In this document: positions 18,231 to 27,093 of the stretch, piece by piece
Layout of the letters: each line of letters begins with the position of its first letter
Numbering within the stretch: the stretch's first letter is position 1
DNA from: Allocoleopsis franciscana PCC 7113
GTDB taxonomy: Bacteria > Cyanobacteriota > Cyanobacteriia > Cyanobacteriales > Coleofasciculaceae
Assembly: GCF_000317515.1 (NCBI RefSeq)
Contig: NC_019738.1
Location: 4,304,001-4,368,000 of the forward strand
Direction: 5' to 3'
DNA: 64,000 nucleotides
Notes under the pieces: generated by a model
What the model saw: only the letters and a program-made list of their open reading frames with translations
Told to the model about the DNA's origin: nothing
The model's database searches: none
Made by a program: the position numbers and the translations under genes

Positions 18231-18854
18231 ATGCAAGGTTCAACCATTGACGAATCGAAAACAGCCCTAAATTATCACAATGCGCCTGGAGCAAGTGCTG
18301 AACACGAAGAACATCCCGACTTCCGGATGTTTGGCGTGGCAGTGTTCCTGGTGGCTGAGAGTATGATTTTTCTTGGCTTATTTACCGCTTTTTTGATCTA
18401 TCGTGCCATCCTACCGGCTTGGCCCCCCGAAGGAACACCAGAATTAGAGCTGCTGTTGCCTGGAATTAATACCTTGATTCTGATTTCCAGCAGTTTTGTC
18501 ATGCATCGAGGTGACACAGCCATTAAGAAAAACGATGTTTCCGGGTTGCGGTTTTGGTACACTATCACCGCGATTATGGGGGCAATCTTTCTGGCTGGAC
18601 AGGCTTATGAGTATGCTCATCTAGGATTTGGCCTGACCAATAATGTGTTTACCAGCTCCTTTTTTGTGCTCACCGGCTTCCACGGTTTGCACGTCACGGT
18701 GGGTCTGCTGCTAATTTTATCGGTATTATGGCGCTCCCGAAATCCAAGTCACTACTCGGCTGAAGAACACTTTGGCCCAGAAGCGGCAGAACTTTACTGG
18801 CACTTTGTTGATGTAGTGTGGATTGTTCTGTTTACCCTGGTGTATTTGCTTTAA
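18231..18854 (+). CDS. ctaE: Cytochrome c oxidase subunit III
   Basis: A 207-residue membrane subunit of the heme-copper oxidase with five hydrophobic segments, the short form usual in cyanobacteria. The motif FHGLHVTVGLLLI and the C-terminal LYWHFVDVVWIVLFTLVYL are characteristic. It stabilises the catalytic core and proton uptake. It is the last gene of ctaCDE, and a short GC hairpin with T-tract follows 32 bases after the stop. Confidence 0.97.
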   Translation: MQGSTIDESKTALNYHNAPGASAEHEEHPDFRMFGVAVFLVAESMIFLGLFTAFLIYRAILPAWPPEGTPELELLLPGINTLILISSSFVMHRGDTAIKKNDVSGLRFWYTITAIMGAIFLAGQAYEYAHLGFGLTNNVFTSSFFVLTGFHGLHVTVGLLLILSVLWRSRNPSHYSAEEHFGPEAAELYWHFVDVVWIVLFTLVYLL

Positions 18855-18886
18855 GTCTTGTGTTCGATGCGTTGTCAGTGTATCAG

Positions 18887-18906
18887 CCCCCAGTAGGGGG
18901 TTTTTT
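18887..18906 (+). terminator. Intrinsic terminator after ctaE
   Basis: Stem ccccc (18887-18891) / ggggg (18896-18900) with loop agta, followed by six T. It is placed just past the ctaE stop. Confidence 0.85.
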
Positions 18907-19266
18907 CTTGCCAATTTATTCACTGTAGGCGAGGGAGCGATTTAAACAGATTGGAATAATGAGCTACTTTTAGCCCTATATAAAACCACAATACAAACTT
19001 TAATTTTTTTATCGTTTATAAAAAGAAGTGTTTATTTCGATTGCAATACTATTAAGACAGATATCAATGATACGCTAGATCAAGAAAAGACAGATCAGCT
19101 CATTGAAAGTATCTAAAATTGGCTCAAAAAAGTAACGCCAATGTCATTAAAAATTGGCATATTTGGGGGCATCTTGCCATTCATTCCACCCTAGGATGGA
19201 GTAGACTTTCGAGTTCGATTTCTATAATTCTTAAAAAATTTTCCATCAAGTAGAGGGAGACGTTTA
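18907..19266. promoter_or_regulatory. AT-rich upstream region of glgE
   Basis: About 360 bases of AT-rich DNA between the ctaE terminator and glgE. It probably holds the glgE promoter. A good ribosome-binding site (gagggaga) ends 6 bases before the glgE ATG. No gene is visible. Confidence 0.45.
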
Positions 19267-21225
19267 ATGCTGCCGAAGGAAGGTAGACAACGAGTCCAGA
19301 TTGAAGGAGTCTCGCCAGAAATTGATGGGGGTCGTTTTCCCATCAAACGAACAATCGGTGAAAAAATCCAGGTTGAAGCCGATATGTTTTGTGATGGACA
19401 CGATATGATCACAGGTGTGATTTTATACCGTCCAGAAACATCTCAACAGTGGCAGGAAGCACCACTATCTCCTTTGTTCAATGACCGATGGCAAGGAGAA
19501 TTTAGCGTTTCTGAGATAGGGAGTTATGTCTATACCATCATGGCTTGGGTAGACCATTTTAAGTCTTGGCGGCGAGACATTCTGAAAAAGATTGACGCGG
19601 TACAGGTTGCACCCGTCGATTGGCTGATTGGCGCTCAATTGATTGAGGAAACGAGTCAGCGAGCCTCAGGTGATGATGCCGAACAATTGCAGACTTGGTC
19701 GAATGCTCTGCGTTCCCATGCCAACGCGAACAATGGCATCCTTGAGGACAAAATCGTGTCACCGCACTTGGCTTTCCTCATGGACAAGTATCCTGACCGA
19801 ACATTAGCCTCCACTTACGAAAAACTGCTCAAAGTTACCGTTGACCGAGAAAAAGCCCGCTTCAGCACTTGGTACGAACTATTTCCCCGTTCCTGTGGTG
19901 CACCGGGAGAACATGGTACCTTCGCCGACTGTATCAACCGTCTTCCCTACATTGCCGATTTGGGCTTTGATGTCCTCTACCTACCGCCCATTCACCCGAT
20001 TGGTGTCACCTTTCGCAAAGGGAAAAACAACACCGTTGTCGCCGAACCTGGAGATGTGGGAGTGCCTTGGGGCATTGGTGCTCCAGAGGGAGGGCACAAA
20101 GCGATTCACACCCCACTCGGTACCCTAGAAGACTTCCGAAAATTAGTCAGTAAAGCGGCGGAGTATGGCATTGAGATAGCCTTAGACCTCGCTTACCAGT
20201 GTTCCCCCGACCATCCATACGCGCGAGAGAATCCCCAATGGTTTAAGCGTAGACCCGATGGGACAATTCAACATGCAGAAAATCCACCCAAAAAGTATCA
20301 AGATATTTACCCCATAGACTTTGAAACCGAAGACTGGCAAAACCTGTGGGAAGAGTTAAAAAGTATTGTGCTGTTTTGGATTGACCAAGGGGTAAAAATC
20401 TTCCGCGTGGATAATCCCCACACCAAAGCGTTTCCATTTTGGGAGTGGATGATTGGAGAAGTTAAACAAGCTTATCCCGATGTGCTCTTCCTGGCAGAAG
20501 CCTTTACCCGTCCTAAAGTAATGTCTCGCCTCGCCAAGATGGGCTTTAGCCAGTCCTATACTTATTTCACTTGGCGCAATAATAAGTGGGAATTGACCGA
20601 GTACATGAAGGAACTCACCCAAAGTGAGGTACGCGAGTTCTTTCGACCCAACTTTTGGCCGAATACGCCGGATATTCTCCATGCATTTCTCCAACACGGC
20701 GGACGACCGGCTTTTATTCTGCGGTTAGTTCTCGCCGGAACCTTAACCGCCAATTATGGTATTTATGGGCCAGCCTTTGATGTTTGTGAAAACCGACCGA
20801 TTCGAGAAGGCAGCGAAGAATACTTAGATTCGGAAAAATATCAAATCCGGGAATGGGACTTGAATAGCCCTTACACCATCAAAGATTACATTGCACGGGT
20901 GAATCGCAGCCGTCGAGAACATCCAGCTTTGCAGAGTAACAATAGTATCCGCTTCCATCACATTGATAACGAGGAGATTATTTGTTACACCAAACAAACT
21001 GAAGATTTGAAAGATGTGATGCTGATGGTGGTAAATCTCAATCCCTACCATACCCAATCCGGCTGGATTCATTTACCCTTAGAGTCATTAGGAATCAAAC
21101 CCGATCAACCCTACCAAGTTCATGATTTGCTCAATAATGCCCAATACACTTGGGAGGGTGGTTCTAACTATGTTGAACTCAATCCCCATATCACTCCAGC
21201 TCATCTTTTTTGGATTCAACAGTAG
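19267..21225 (+). CDS. glgE: Alpha-1,4-glucan:maltose-1-phosphate maltosyltransferase
   Basis: A 652-residue GH13 subfamily 3 enzyme that extends alpha-1,4-glucan by transferring maltosyl units from alpha-maltose 1-phosphate. The N-terminal region (residues 1-200) is the DUF3416-type beta domain plus helical linker (YELFPRSCGAPGEHGTF). The catalytic barrel starts at LPYIADLGFDVLYLPPIHPIG. The nucleophile is D382 in FRVDNPHTK and the acid/base is E411 in LAEAF; their spacing of 29 equals that in Streptomyces GlgE. The GKNN and NPQWFKRRPDGTI motifs are typical. It shares the locus with treS-maltokinase and glgB, which make its donor and branch its product. Confidence 0.95.
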   Translation: MLPKEGRQRVQIEGVSPEIDGGRFPIKRTIGEKIQVEADMFCDGHDMITGVILYRPETSQQWQEAPLSPLFNDRWQGEFSVSEIGSYVYTIMAWVDHFKSWRRDILKKIDAVQVAPVDWLIGAQLIEETSQRASGDDAEQLQTWSNALRSHANANNGILEDKIVSPHLAFLMDKYPDRTLASTYEKLLKVTVDREKARFSTWYELFPRSCGAPGEHGTFADCINRLPYIADLGFDVLYLPPIHPIGVTFRKGKNNTVVAEPGDVGVPWGIGAPEGGHKAIHTPLGTLEDFRKLVSKAAEYGIEIALDLAYQCSPDHPYARENPQWFKRRPDGTIQHAENPPKKYQDIYPIDFETEDWQNLWEELKSIVLFWIDQGVKIFRVDNPHTKAFPFWEWMIGEVKQAYPDVLFLAEAFTRPKVMSRLAKMGFSQSYTYFTWRNNKWELTEYMKELTQSEVREFFRPNFWPNTPDILHAFLQHGGRPAFILRLVLAGTLTANYGIYGPAFDVCENRPIREGSEEYLDSEKYQIREWDLNSPYTIKDYIARVNRSRREHPALQSNNSIRFHHIDNEEIICYTKQTEDLKDVMLMVVNLNPYHTQSGWIHLPLESLGIKPDQPYQVHDLLNNAQYTWEGGSNYVELNPHITPAHLFWIQQ

Positions 21226-21645
21226 CCGTGTGAATTGATGGAAATCAACAGGACTGGCTAAAGCCATCAGGAGTATCCCGTCTTTGCCGACAGAGGAAAC
21301 TCCATTCGACGCCTCCCCTGAATCAGGGGAGGAAATCTTGTCACATTTATATTGGTCTGGGTTGATTAATCTTGGTTTTCTGTGCAGCGATGTACTGTGG
21401 AAGAGAATCGGTAATCATAATATAGCGACCCATTACCGATTACCCATTAATGTCCTTTATTGTTTTCATAGCCAATATTAGACTGGCTATATCTCACTAA
21501 AGGAATATATCTGATCATTGAGAGTTAGATATATTTTTTTGAGTGTAGGTAAGTTCAAGGGCAGCTTTCGATTGATGGTTGCTCCCTGAACTTAGCTATT
21601 GCAACATATCCCTGAATCTAAAACCTAAAGTCTAAAAACTATTTC
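21226..21645. other. glgE-treS spacer with hairpin and terminator
   Basis: A 420-base spacer. It contains a perfect 9-bp hairpin cctcccctg (21312-21320) / caggggagg (21324-21332) without a T-tract, and further on an AT-rich terminator (separate entry). The 65-codon frame at 21284-21481 overlaps the hairpin and does not look like a gene. Confidence 0.5.
21504..21540 (+). terminator. Probable terminator between glgE and treS
   Basis: Inverted repeat aatatatct (21504-21512) / agatatatt (21527-21535) with a 14-base loop, running into seven T. The stem is AT-rich, so efficiency is uncertain. If it works, treS-glgB has its own promoter. Confidence 0.5.
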
Positions 21646-24600
21646 ATGCAAACTGATCACTCGATATTGAAAGACGATCCCCTGTGGTTTAAGAATGCCA
21701 TCATTTACGAGGTGCCTGTTCGTGCCTTTGCTGATAGCAATGGTGATGGCATTGGTGACTTTCGGGGACTGACAGAAAAACTGGATTACTTACAAGATTT
21801 AGGCGTCACGGCACTCTGGGTACTCCCATTTTTTCCATCCCCCCTACGGGATGATGGGTACGATATTGCCGATTACACCAGTGTCAACCCCATCTATGGC
21901 ACATTAGACGATTTCAAAGAATTTTTGGATGCGGCTCATCAACGTGGCATTCGCGTCATTATCGAGTTAATTATCAACCATACCTCCGACCAACATCCCT
22001 GGTTTCAGCGGGCACGTCGGGCACCCAAAGACAGTGTAGAACGGGATTTTTACGTCTGGAGCGATACTCCTGAAAAGTACCAAGAAGCGCGAATTATTTT
22101 CCAGGATTTTGAAACCTCGAACTGGGCTTGGGACCCCATCGCCAAAGCTTACTACTGGCATCGCTTTTACTCGCATCAGCCGGATTTAAACTACGACAAT
22201 CCTGCCGTGCGCCAAGCCGTCTTTGAGGTTTTGGATTTTTGGTTAGAAATGGGTGTGGATGGGCTACGCATGGATGCGGTGCCTTATCTGTATGAGCGAG
22301 AAGGAACGAACTGCGAGAACCTGCCAGAAACCCATGCTTTCCTGAAGCAGATGCGTAAGCATGTAGACGAAAAGTTCCCCAATCGGATGCTGCTGGCGGA
22401 GGCCAATCAATGGCCTGAGGATGCGGTGCAATATTATGGGGCTGGGGATGAATGCCACATGAACTTCCATTTCCCCCTGATGCCTCGTTTGTTCATGTCC
22501 CTACGGATGGAGGATAGTTTCCCCATTAGTGACATCCTCCAGCAAACCCCTGCGATTCCCGATAACTGTCAGTGGGGATTATTCCTGCGGAATCACGACG
22601 AACTGACACTGGAAATGGTCAGTGATGAAGACCGGGATTACATGTATCGGGTTTATGCACAAGACCCGGAAACAAGACTTAACTTAGGCATTCGTCGTCG
22701 CTTGGCTCCCTTGTTGGGGAATGATCGCCGCCAGATTGAATTGCTCAATAGTCTGTTGCTCTCTCTCCCCGGCACCCCTGTACTTTATTACGGGGATGAA
22801 ATTGGCATGGGCGATAACATTTATGTCGGCGATCGCAATGGTGTTCGCACGCCGATGCAGTGGAGTTCGGATCGGAATGCGGGTTTTAGTCGCGCCAATC
22901 CCCATAAGCTGTATTTACCCGTGATCGTGGAGTCGGAATATCACTATGAGGCGCTGAACGTAGAAGCGCAACGGGGGAACCCAAACTCCCTGTGGTATTG
23001 GATGAAACGCCTAATTGCCACCCGTAAGCGGTTCCAAGCCTTAGGCAAAGGCAGCTTTGAATTCTTGCACCCAGAAAACCGGAAAGTACTCGCCTTCACG
23101 CGCACCTATCAAGACGAACACATCTTGGTGATAGCGAATTTATCCCGCTTTGTTCAGACGGTGGAATTAGACCTATCACCCTTCAAGGGTACGGTGCCGG
23201 TGGAGATTTTTGGTCGAACCGAGTTCCCACCAGTGGGAGAGTCGCCCTACTTCCTCAGCGTGAGTCCTTACTCGTTTTACTGGTTTACGCTCAAGCTTCA
23301 ACCCAGTTCACTACAATCCTCTAAACCTCAATCCACATTGCCGACTTTGGTGGCTAATGGCAAGTGGCAGAGTGTTTTTTCTCAACTCCAGTCGAAAGCG
23401 ACGTTGGAATCTACCCTGCCCGATTATCTATACACCTGTCGTTGGTTTGGTGGCAAAGCCCGGACGGTGCAATCTGCCAATATCACCGAGATGATTCCGG
23501 TGTCCTACAAGGACATGGAGGCTCAGATGGTGTGGTTACGTGTGGATTATATCCAGGGCGACCCAGAAACGTACCTGTTGCTACTCGCTTATGCCGAAGG
23601 TGAGCAAGGAATGCATCTTTTGGCAGAAAAGCCTCAATCAATTGTGGCTTACTTGCAAATACCAGGAAACGAGGAAACTGGGGTGCTATTCGATGCCGTT
23701 GCAGATAAGAACTTTTTAATCTTCCCCTTGGAGGCGATCGCTCACCATCAACGTTACAAAGGGATGGCAGGGGAATTGGTCACCATGTCTACCGATCTAT
23801 TCCCCCAACTCTACAAAGATGGCTCTAACATTGACCCTTCCCTAATTAAGGGTGAGCAAAGTAATACCTCGATTATTTATGGCGTTAGCGAAGCGGGACG
23901 CGAAAGCGTCCCTCGCTTCATCTTGAAACTGTTCCGCAAAGTGGAGGAAGGCATCAACCCGGATTTGGAAATTGGGCGCTTCCTCACCGAAAAGAAACTC
24001 TTGGAACACTTTGCTTCAATTGCTGGGGCTTTAGAGTACCGCCGTCCCCGCGCTGAAACCATGACGGTGGGAATCTTGCAAGAGTTTATCCTCGATACCC
24101 GCAGTAGCTGGGAGTATACCCTGGATAGCTTGCGTACCTACTTCGAGCATGTTTCAATCCAGCAGGCGGAGATTACCGAGGTGCCGGTTCCTTCCGGTTC
24201 TCTCTTAGATTTGCAGGCAAGCGAAATTCCGGAATTGGCGTCCCTCACCATCGGTTCTTATCTCGCTAGCGCTCAACTTTTGGGGCAGCGTACCGCTGAA
24301 CTGCATATTGCTTTGGCGTCGAATACCGATGATCCCGACTTTACGCCAGAACCCTTTTCGTCCTTTTATCAGCGTTCCATCTACCAGTACGCCCGTAACC
24401 TCACCGGACAAGTGCTGCTGTTGTTGAAAAATCGCCTGAAACAACTCCCACCCAACACCCAAAGGTTAGCCCAGGCTGTCCTCAACGCGAGTGATCAGAT
24501 TATGGGGCGCTTCCAGTTAGTCCTGGATCAAAAAATTACGGCAATGCGAACCCGGACTCATGGAGACTACCATCTGGGGCAAGTTTTGTACACGGGTAAA

Positions 24601-25056
24601 GACTTCATCATTATTGACTTTGAGGGAGAACCGGCGCGGAGTTTAGGTGAACGGCGGATGAAGCGATCGCCTTTACGAGATGTCGCTGGGATGCTGCAAT
24701 CGTTTAACTACGCGGTTACCCAAGCACTCCGCAATGAAGTCGAAAGCGGGATGATTCGCCCTGAAAATTTGCCGTTAATGGAGCAATGGGCGCAGTTTTG
24801 GTTTTGCTGGGTGAGTTCAGCTTTTCTGAAGAGTTATGTGGAGGTTGCCAGTCAGGATTCTTTCTTACCCAAATCAAGAGCAGAGTTGGAAGTACTCCTG
24901 GATAGCTATCTGTTGGAAAAAGTAATTTACGAATTAGGTTACGAACTCAACAATCGCCCAGATTGGGTAGAAATCCCTCTACAACGACTGCTCCAGTTGC
25001 AAGAACTCACAACATCCGGAAAATACAGTCAATCTGAAGCTTTGAAGGAATCATGA
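21646..25056 (+). CDS. treS: Trehalose synthase fused to maltokinase
   Basis: An 1136-residue two-enzyme fusion. Residues 1-550 are the GH13 trehalose synthase, which interconverts trehalose and maltose. Its start [25 protein letters not shown] is typical, with nucleophile D210 ([16 protein letters not shown]), acid/base E252 (LLAEANQWP) and D318 (RNHDEL). From about 575 follows a maltokinase (Mak/Pep2) that makes maltose 1-phosphate with [16 protein letters not shown] at the start, catalytic [11 protein letters not shown] (D974) and metal-binding IIIDFEGEP (D991). An in-frame palindromic insertion adds about ten residues (747-756) inside the kinase lobe. The stop overlaps glgB by four bases (ATGA), so the two are translationally coupled. 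Product feeds GlgE. Confidence 0.95.
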   Translation: MQTDHSILKDDPLWFKNAIIYEVPVRAFADSNGDGIGDFRGLTEKLDYLQDLGVTALWVLPFFPSPLRDDGYDIADYTSVNPIYGTLDDFKEFLDAAHQRGIRVIIELIINHTSDQHPWFQRARRAPKDSVERDFYVWSDTPEKYQEARIIFQDFETSNWAWDPIAKAYYWHRFYSHQPDLNYDNPAVRQAVFEVLDFWLEMGVDGLRMDAVPYLYEREGTNCENLPETHAFLKQMRKHVDEKFPNRMLLAEANQWPEDAVQYYGAGDECHMNFHFPLMPRLFMSLRMEDSFPISDILQQTPAIPDNCQWGLFLRNHDELTLEMVSDEDRDYMYRVYAQDPETRLNLGIRRRLAPLLGNDRRQIELLNSLLLSLPGTPVLYYGDEIGMGDNIYVGDRNGVRTPMQWSSDRNAGFSRANPHKLYLPVIVESEYHYEALNVEAQRGNPNSLWYWMKRLIATRKRFQALGKGSFEFLHPENRKVLAFTRTYQDEHILVIANLSRFVQTVELDLSPFKGTVPVEIFGRTEFPPVGESPYFLSVSPYSFYWFTLKLQPSSLQSSKPQSTLPTLVANGKWQSVFSQLQSKATLESTLPDYLYTCRWFGGKARTVQSANITEMIPVSYKDMEAQMVWLRVDYIQGDPETYLLLLAYAEGEQGMHLLAEKPQSIVAYLQIPGNEETGVLFDAVADKNFLIFPLEAIAHHQRYKGMAGELVTMSTDLFPQLYKDGSNIDPSLIKGEQSNTSIIYGVSEAGRESVPRFILKLFRKVEEGINPDLEIGRFLTEKKLLEHFASIAGALEYRRPRAETMTVGILQEFILDTRSSWEYTLDSLRTYFEHVSIQQAEITEVPVPSGSLLDLQASEIPELASLTIGSYLASAQLLGQRTAELHIALASNTDDPDFTPEPFSSFYQRSIYQYARNLTGQVLLLLKNRLKQLPPNTQRLAQAVLNASDQIMGRFQLVLDQKITAMRTRTHGDYHLGQVLYTGKDFIIIDFEGEPARSLGERRMKRSPLRDVAGMLQSFNYAVTQALRNEVESGMIRPENLPLMEQWAQFWFCWVSSAFLKSYVEVASQDSFLPKSRAELEVLLDSYLLEKVIYELGYELNNRPDWVEIPLQRLLQLQELTTSGKYSQSEALKES
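23884..23915 (+). repeat. Palindromic REP-like element inside treS
   Basis: The core gggacgc (23895-23901) gaaa gcgtccc (23906-23912 region) is a 7-bp perfect stem with a GAAA loop, flanked by imperfect gcgaagc / gctcgc-type arms. It is in frame and encodes [10 protein letters not shown]. The surrounding protein reads IIYG....[11 protein letters not shown], which joins smoothly without the insert. A similar cgtcccgcttcgcgg stretch lies in the intergenic region near 49100. Confidence 0.75.
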
Positions 25057-26996
25057 CTTATCAATTATCAGTCAATCAAACTCAACCGCAAGTGACCGAC
25101 GGTTATGTCAGCTTGCTAACGGAGGATGACCTTTATCTGTTTAATGAAGGGTCACACTTCCACCTTTATGAAAAATTAGGCTCTCACCCCGTCGTGGTCA
25201 ATGGCGAAAGGGGAACCTATTTTGCCGTGTGGGCACCCAATGCGACTGAGGTATTTGTTAAAGGGGATTTCAACGGGTGGCAGGATAATGGTCACCGCCT
25301 ATCTCTGAAAGGAAACTCCGGGATTTGGGAAGGCTTTATTCCTGGAATGACCAAAGGTAGCCTCTACAAGTACCACATTGTCAACCACAATAGTGGGTAC
25401 GCGGTAGATAAAGCCGATCCCTTTGCCAATTCTCAAGAAGTGCCGCCGAGAACCGGTTCAGTGGTTTGGGATACGGAATACACTTGGCATGACCAAGAGT
25501 GGATGGAAAAGCGCGATCGCATACAAGCCCTCGACGCCCCCATGTCCATCTACGAGGTACACTTAGGCTCTTGGATGCGAGTGCCGGAAGAGGGAAATCG
25601 CTACCTCACCTACCGAGAACTGGCCTCAAAACTGGCTGAGTATATCAAGCAAATGGGATTCACCCATGTTGAATTGATGCCGATTACCGAGCATCCTTTC
25701 TATGGGTCTTGGGGTTATCAAACAACGGGTTATTTTGCTCCAACCAGCCGCTATGGTAGTCCCCAAGACTTCATGTATATGGTGGATTACCTGCATCAGC
25801 AAGGCATTGGTGTGATTTTAGATTGGGTGCCGTCTCATTTCCCCACCGATCAGCATGGACTGAACTATTTTGATGGGACAAACCTCTATGAACATGCTGA
25901 CCCCCGCCAAGGCTTCCATCCCGACTGGCAGAGTAGCATTTTTAACTATGGTCGCCATGAAGTCCGCAGTTTTTTGATTAGCAGTGCCTTTTTCTGGCTC
26001 GACAAGTGCCATATTGATGGACTACGGGTGGATGCCGTCGCCTCGATGCTGTATTTGGACTACTCCCGCAAAGAAGGAGAGTGGATTCCCAATCAATACG
26101 GCGGCAGGGAAAATTTTGAGGCGATCGAGTTTCTACGCCGCTTTAATGAAGCGGTTTACAAGCACTTCCCCGGTATTCAAACCATTGCCGAAGAGTCTAC
26201 CTCTTGGCCGATGGTTGCCCGTCCCCTGTATGTGGGGGGTCTAGGGTTTGGACTGAAATGGGACATGGGTTGGATGCATGACACCCTCAGCTATATGTCC
26301 CAAGAACCGATCCACCGGAAGTACCATCACAATAAACTCACCTTCCGGATGCTTTACGCCTTTAACGAGAACTTCGCCCTACCCCTGTCTCATGATGAAG
26401 TGGTGCATGGTAAGGGTTCGCTGATTGGCAAAATGCCGGGAGATTACTGGCAGAAATTTGCCAATTTACGCTTGCTTTTTGGCTACATGTATGCTCAAGC
26501 GGCGAAGAAGCTGTTGTTTATGGGTGGGGAAATTGGTCAGTGGTCGGAATGGAACCATGATCAAAGCTTAGACTGGAATCTTTTAGAGAATCCCATGCAC
26601 GGGGGTTTGCAAAAGTGGGTGGCTGACTTAAACCACACTTATCGCACTGAACCCGCCCTGCATGAATTGGATTTTGACTGGCAAGGGTTTGACTGGATTG
26701 ATTGTAATGACACAGAGCAAAGTGTGATTAGTTTGGTTCGCAAGGGTAAGTCTGCCGAAGATGTGGTGTTAGCCGTTTGTAACTTTACCCCTGTACCCCG
26801 CTACAACTACCGCATCGGTGTTCCTGCTGAAGGATTCTGGCAGGAGTTACTCAACAGCGATGCCGGGGACTATGGTGGCAGTGGCATGGGTAATATGGGG
26901 GGCAAACAAGCAGAGGCCATTTCTCAACATGGTCAGCCCTACTCGGTGGATCTGACCTTACCCCCGTTGGCGATCGCTTTTTTCAAACTTTGTTAA
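25053..26996 (+). CDS. glgB: 1,4-alpha-glucan branching enzyme
   Basis: A 647-residue GH13 enzyme that cuts alpha-1,4 chains and rejoins them in alpha-1,6 linkage. It has the CBM48 domain ([21 protein letters not shown], about residue 57-80) and then the barrel with nucleophile D327 ([15 protein letters not shown]), acid/base E380 (IAEES) and D448 ([13 protein letters not shown]). It is the short form without the extra N1 module found in E. coli. The start ATG overlaps the treS stop. A convergent terminator follows. Working with glgE it would produce branched glucan. Confidence 0.96.
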   Translation: MTYQLSVNQTQPQVTDGYVSLLTEDDLYLFNEGSHFHLYEKLGSHPVVVNGERGTYFAVWAPNATEVFVKGDFNGWQDNGHRLSLKGNSGIWEGFIPGMTKGSLYKYHIVNHNSGYAVDKADPFANSQEVPPRTGSVVWDTEYTWHDQEWMEKRDRIQALDAPMSIYEVHLGSWMRVPEEGNRYLTYRELASKLAEYIKQMGFTHVELMPITEHPFYGSWGYQTTGYFAPTSRYGSPQDFMYMVDYLHQQGIGVILDWVPSHFPTDQHGLNYFDGTNLYEHADPRQGFHPDWQSSIFNYGRHEVRSFLISSAFFWLDKCHIDGLRVDAVASMLYLDYSRKEGEWIPNQYGGRENFEAIEFLRRFNEAVYKHFPGIQTIAEESTSWPMVARPLYVGGLGFGLKWDMGWMHDTLSYMSQEPIHRKYHHNKLTFRMLYAFNENFALPLSHDEVVHGKGSLIGKMPGDYWQKFANLRLLFGYMYAQAAKKLLFMGGEIGQWSEWNHDQSLDWNLLENPMHGGLQKWVADLNHTYRTEPALHELDFDWQGFDWIDCNDTEQSVISLVRKGKSAEDVVLAVCNFTPVPRYNYRIGVPAEGFWQELLNSDAGDYGGSGMGNMGGKQAEAISQHGQPYSVDLTLPPLAIAFFKLC

Positions 26997-27018
26997 AGGC
27001 GGCTTCTTCCTGAAAATA

Positions 27019-27051
27019 TCCCCCATTATCGTCGATATAATGGGGGATTTT
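27019..27051. terminator. Convergent terminator between glgB and treY
   Basis: An 11-bp stem tcccccattat (27019-27029) / ataatggggga (27037-27047) with a 7-base loop, with a short T-run on the plus side and A/T-rich sequence on the other. It is placed between convergent genes. Confidence 0.8.
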
Positions 27052-27093
27052 AAATTTATGAGGGTTCTACACCGAAATCACTGCATTGTGACT

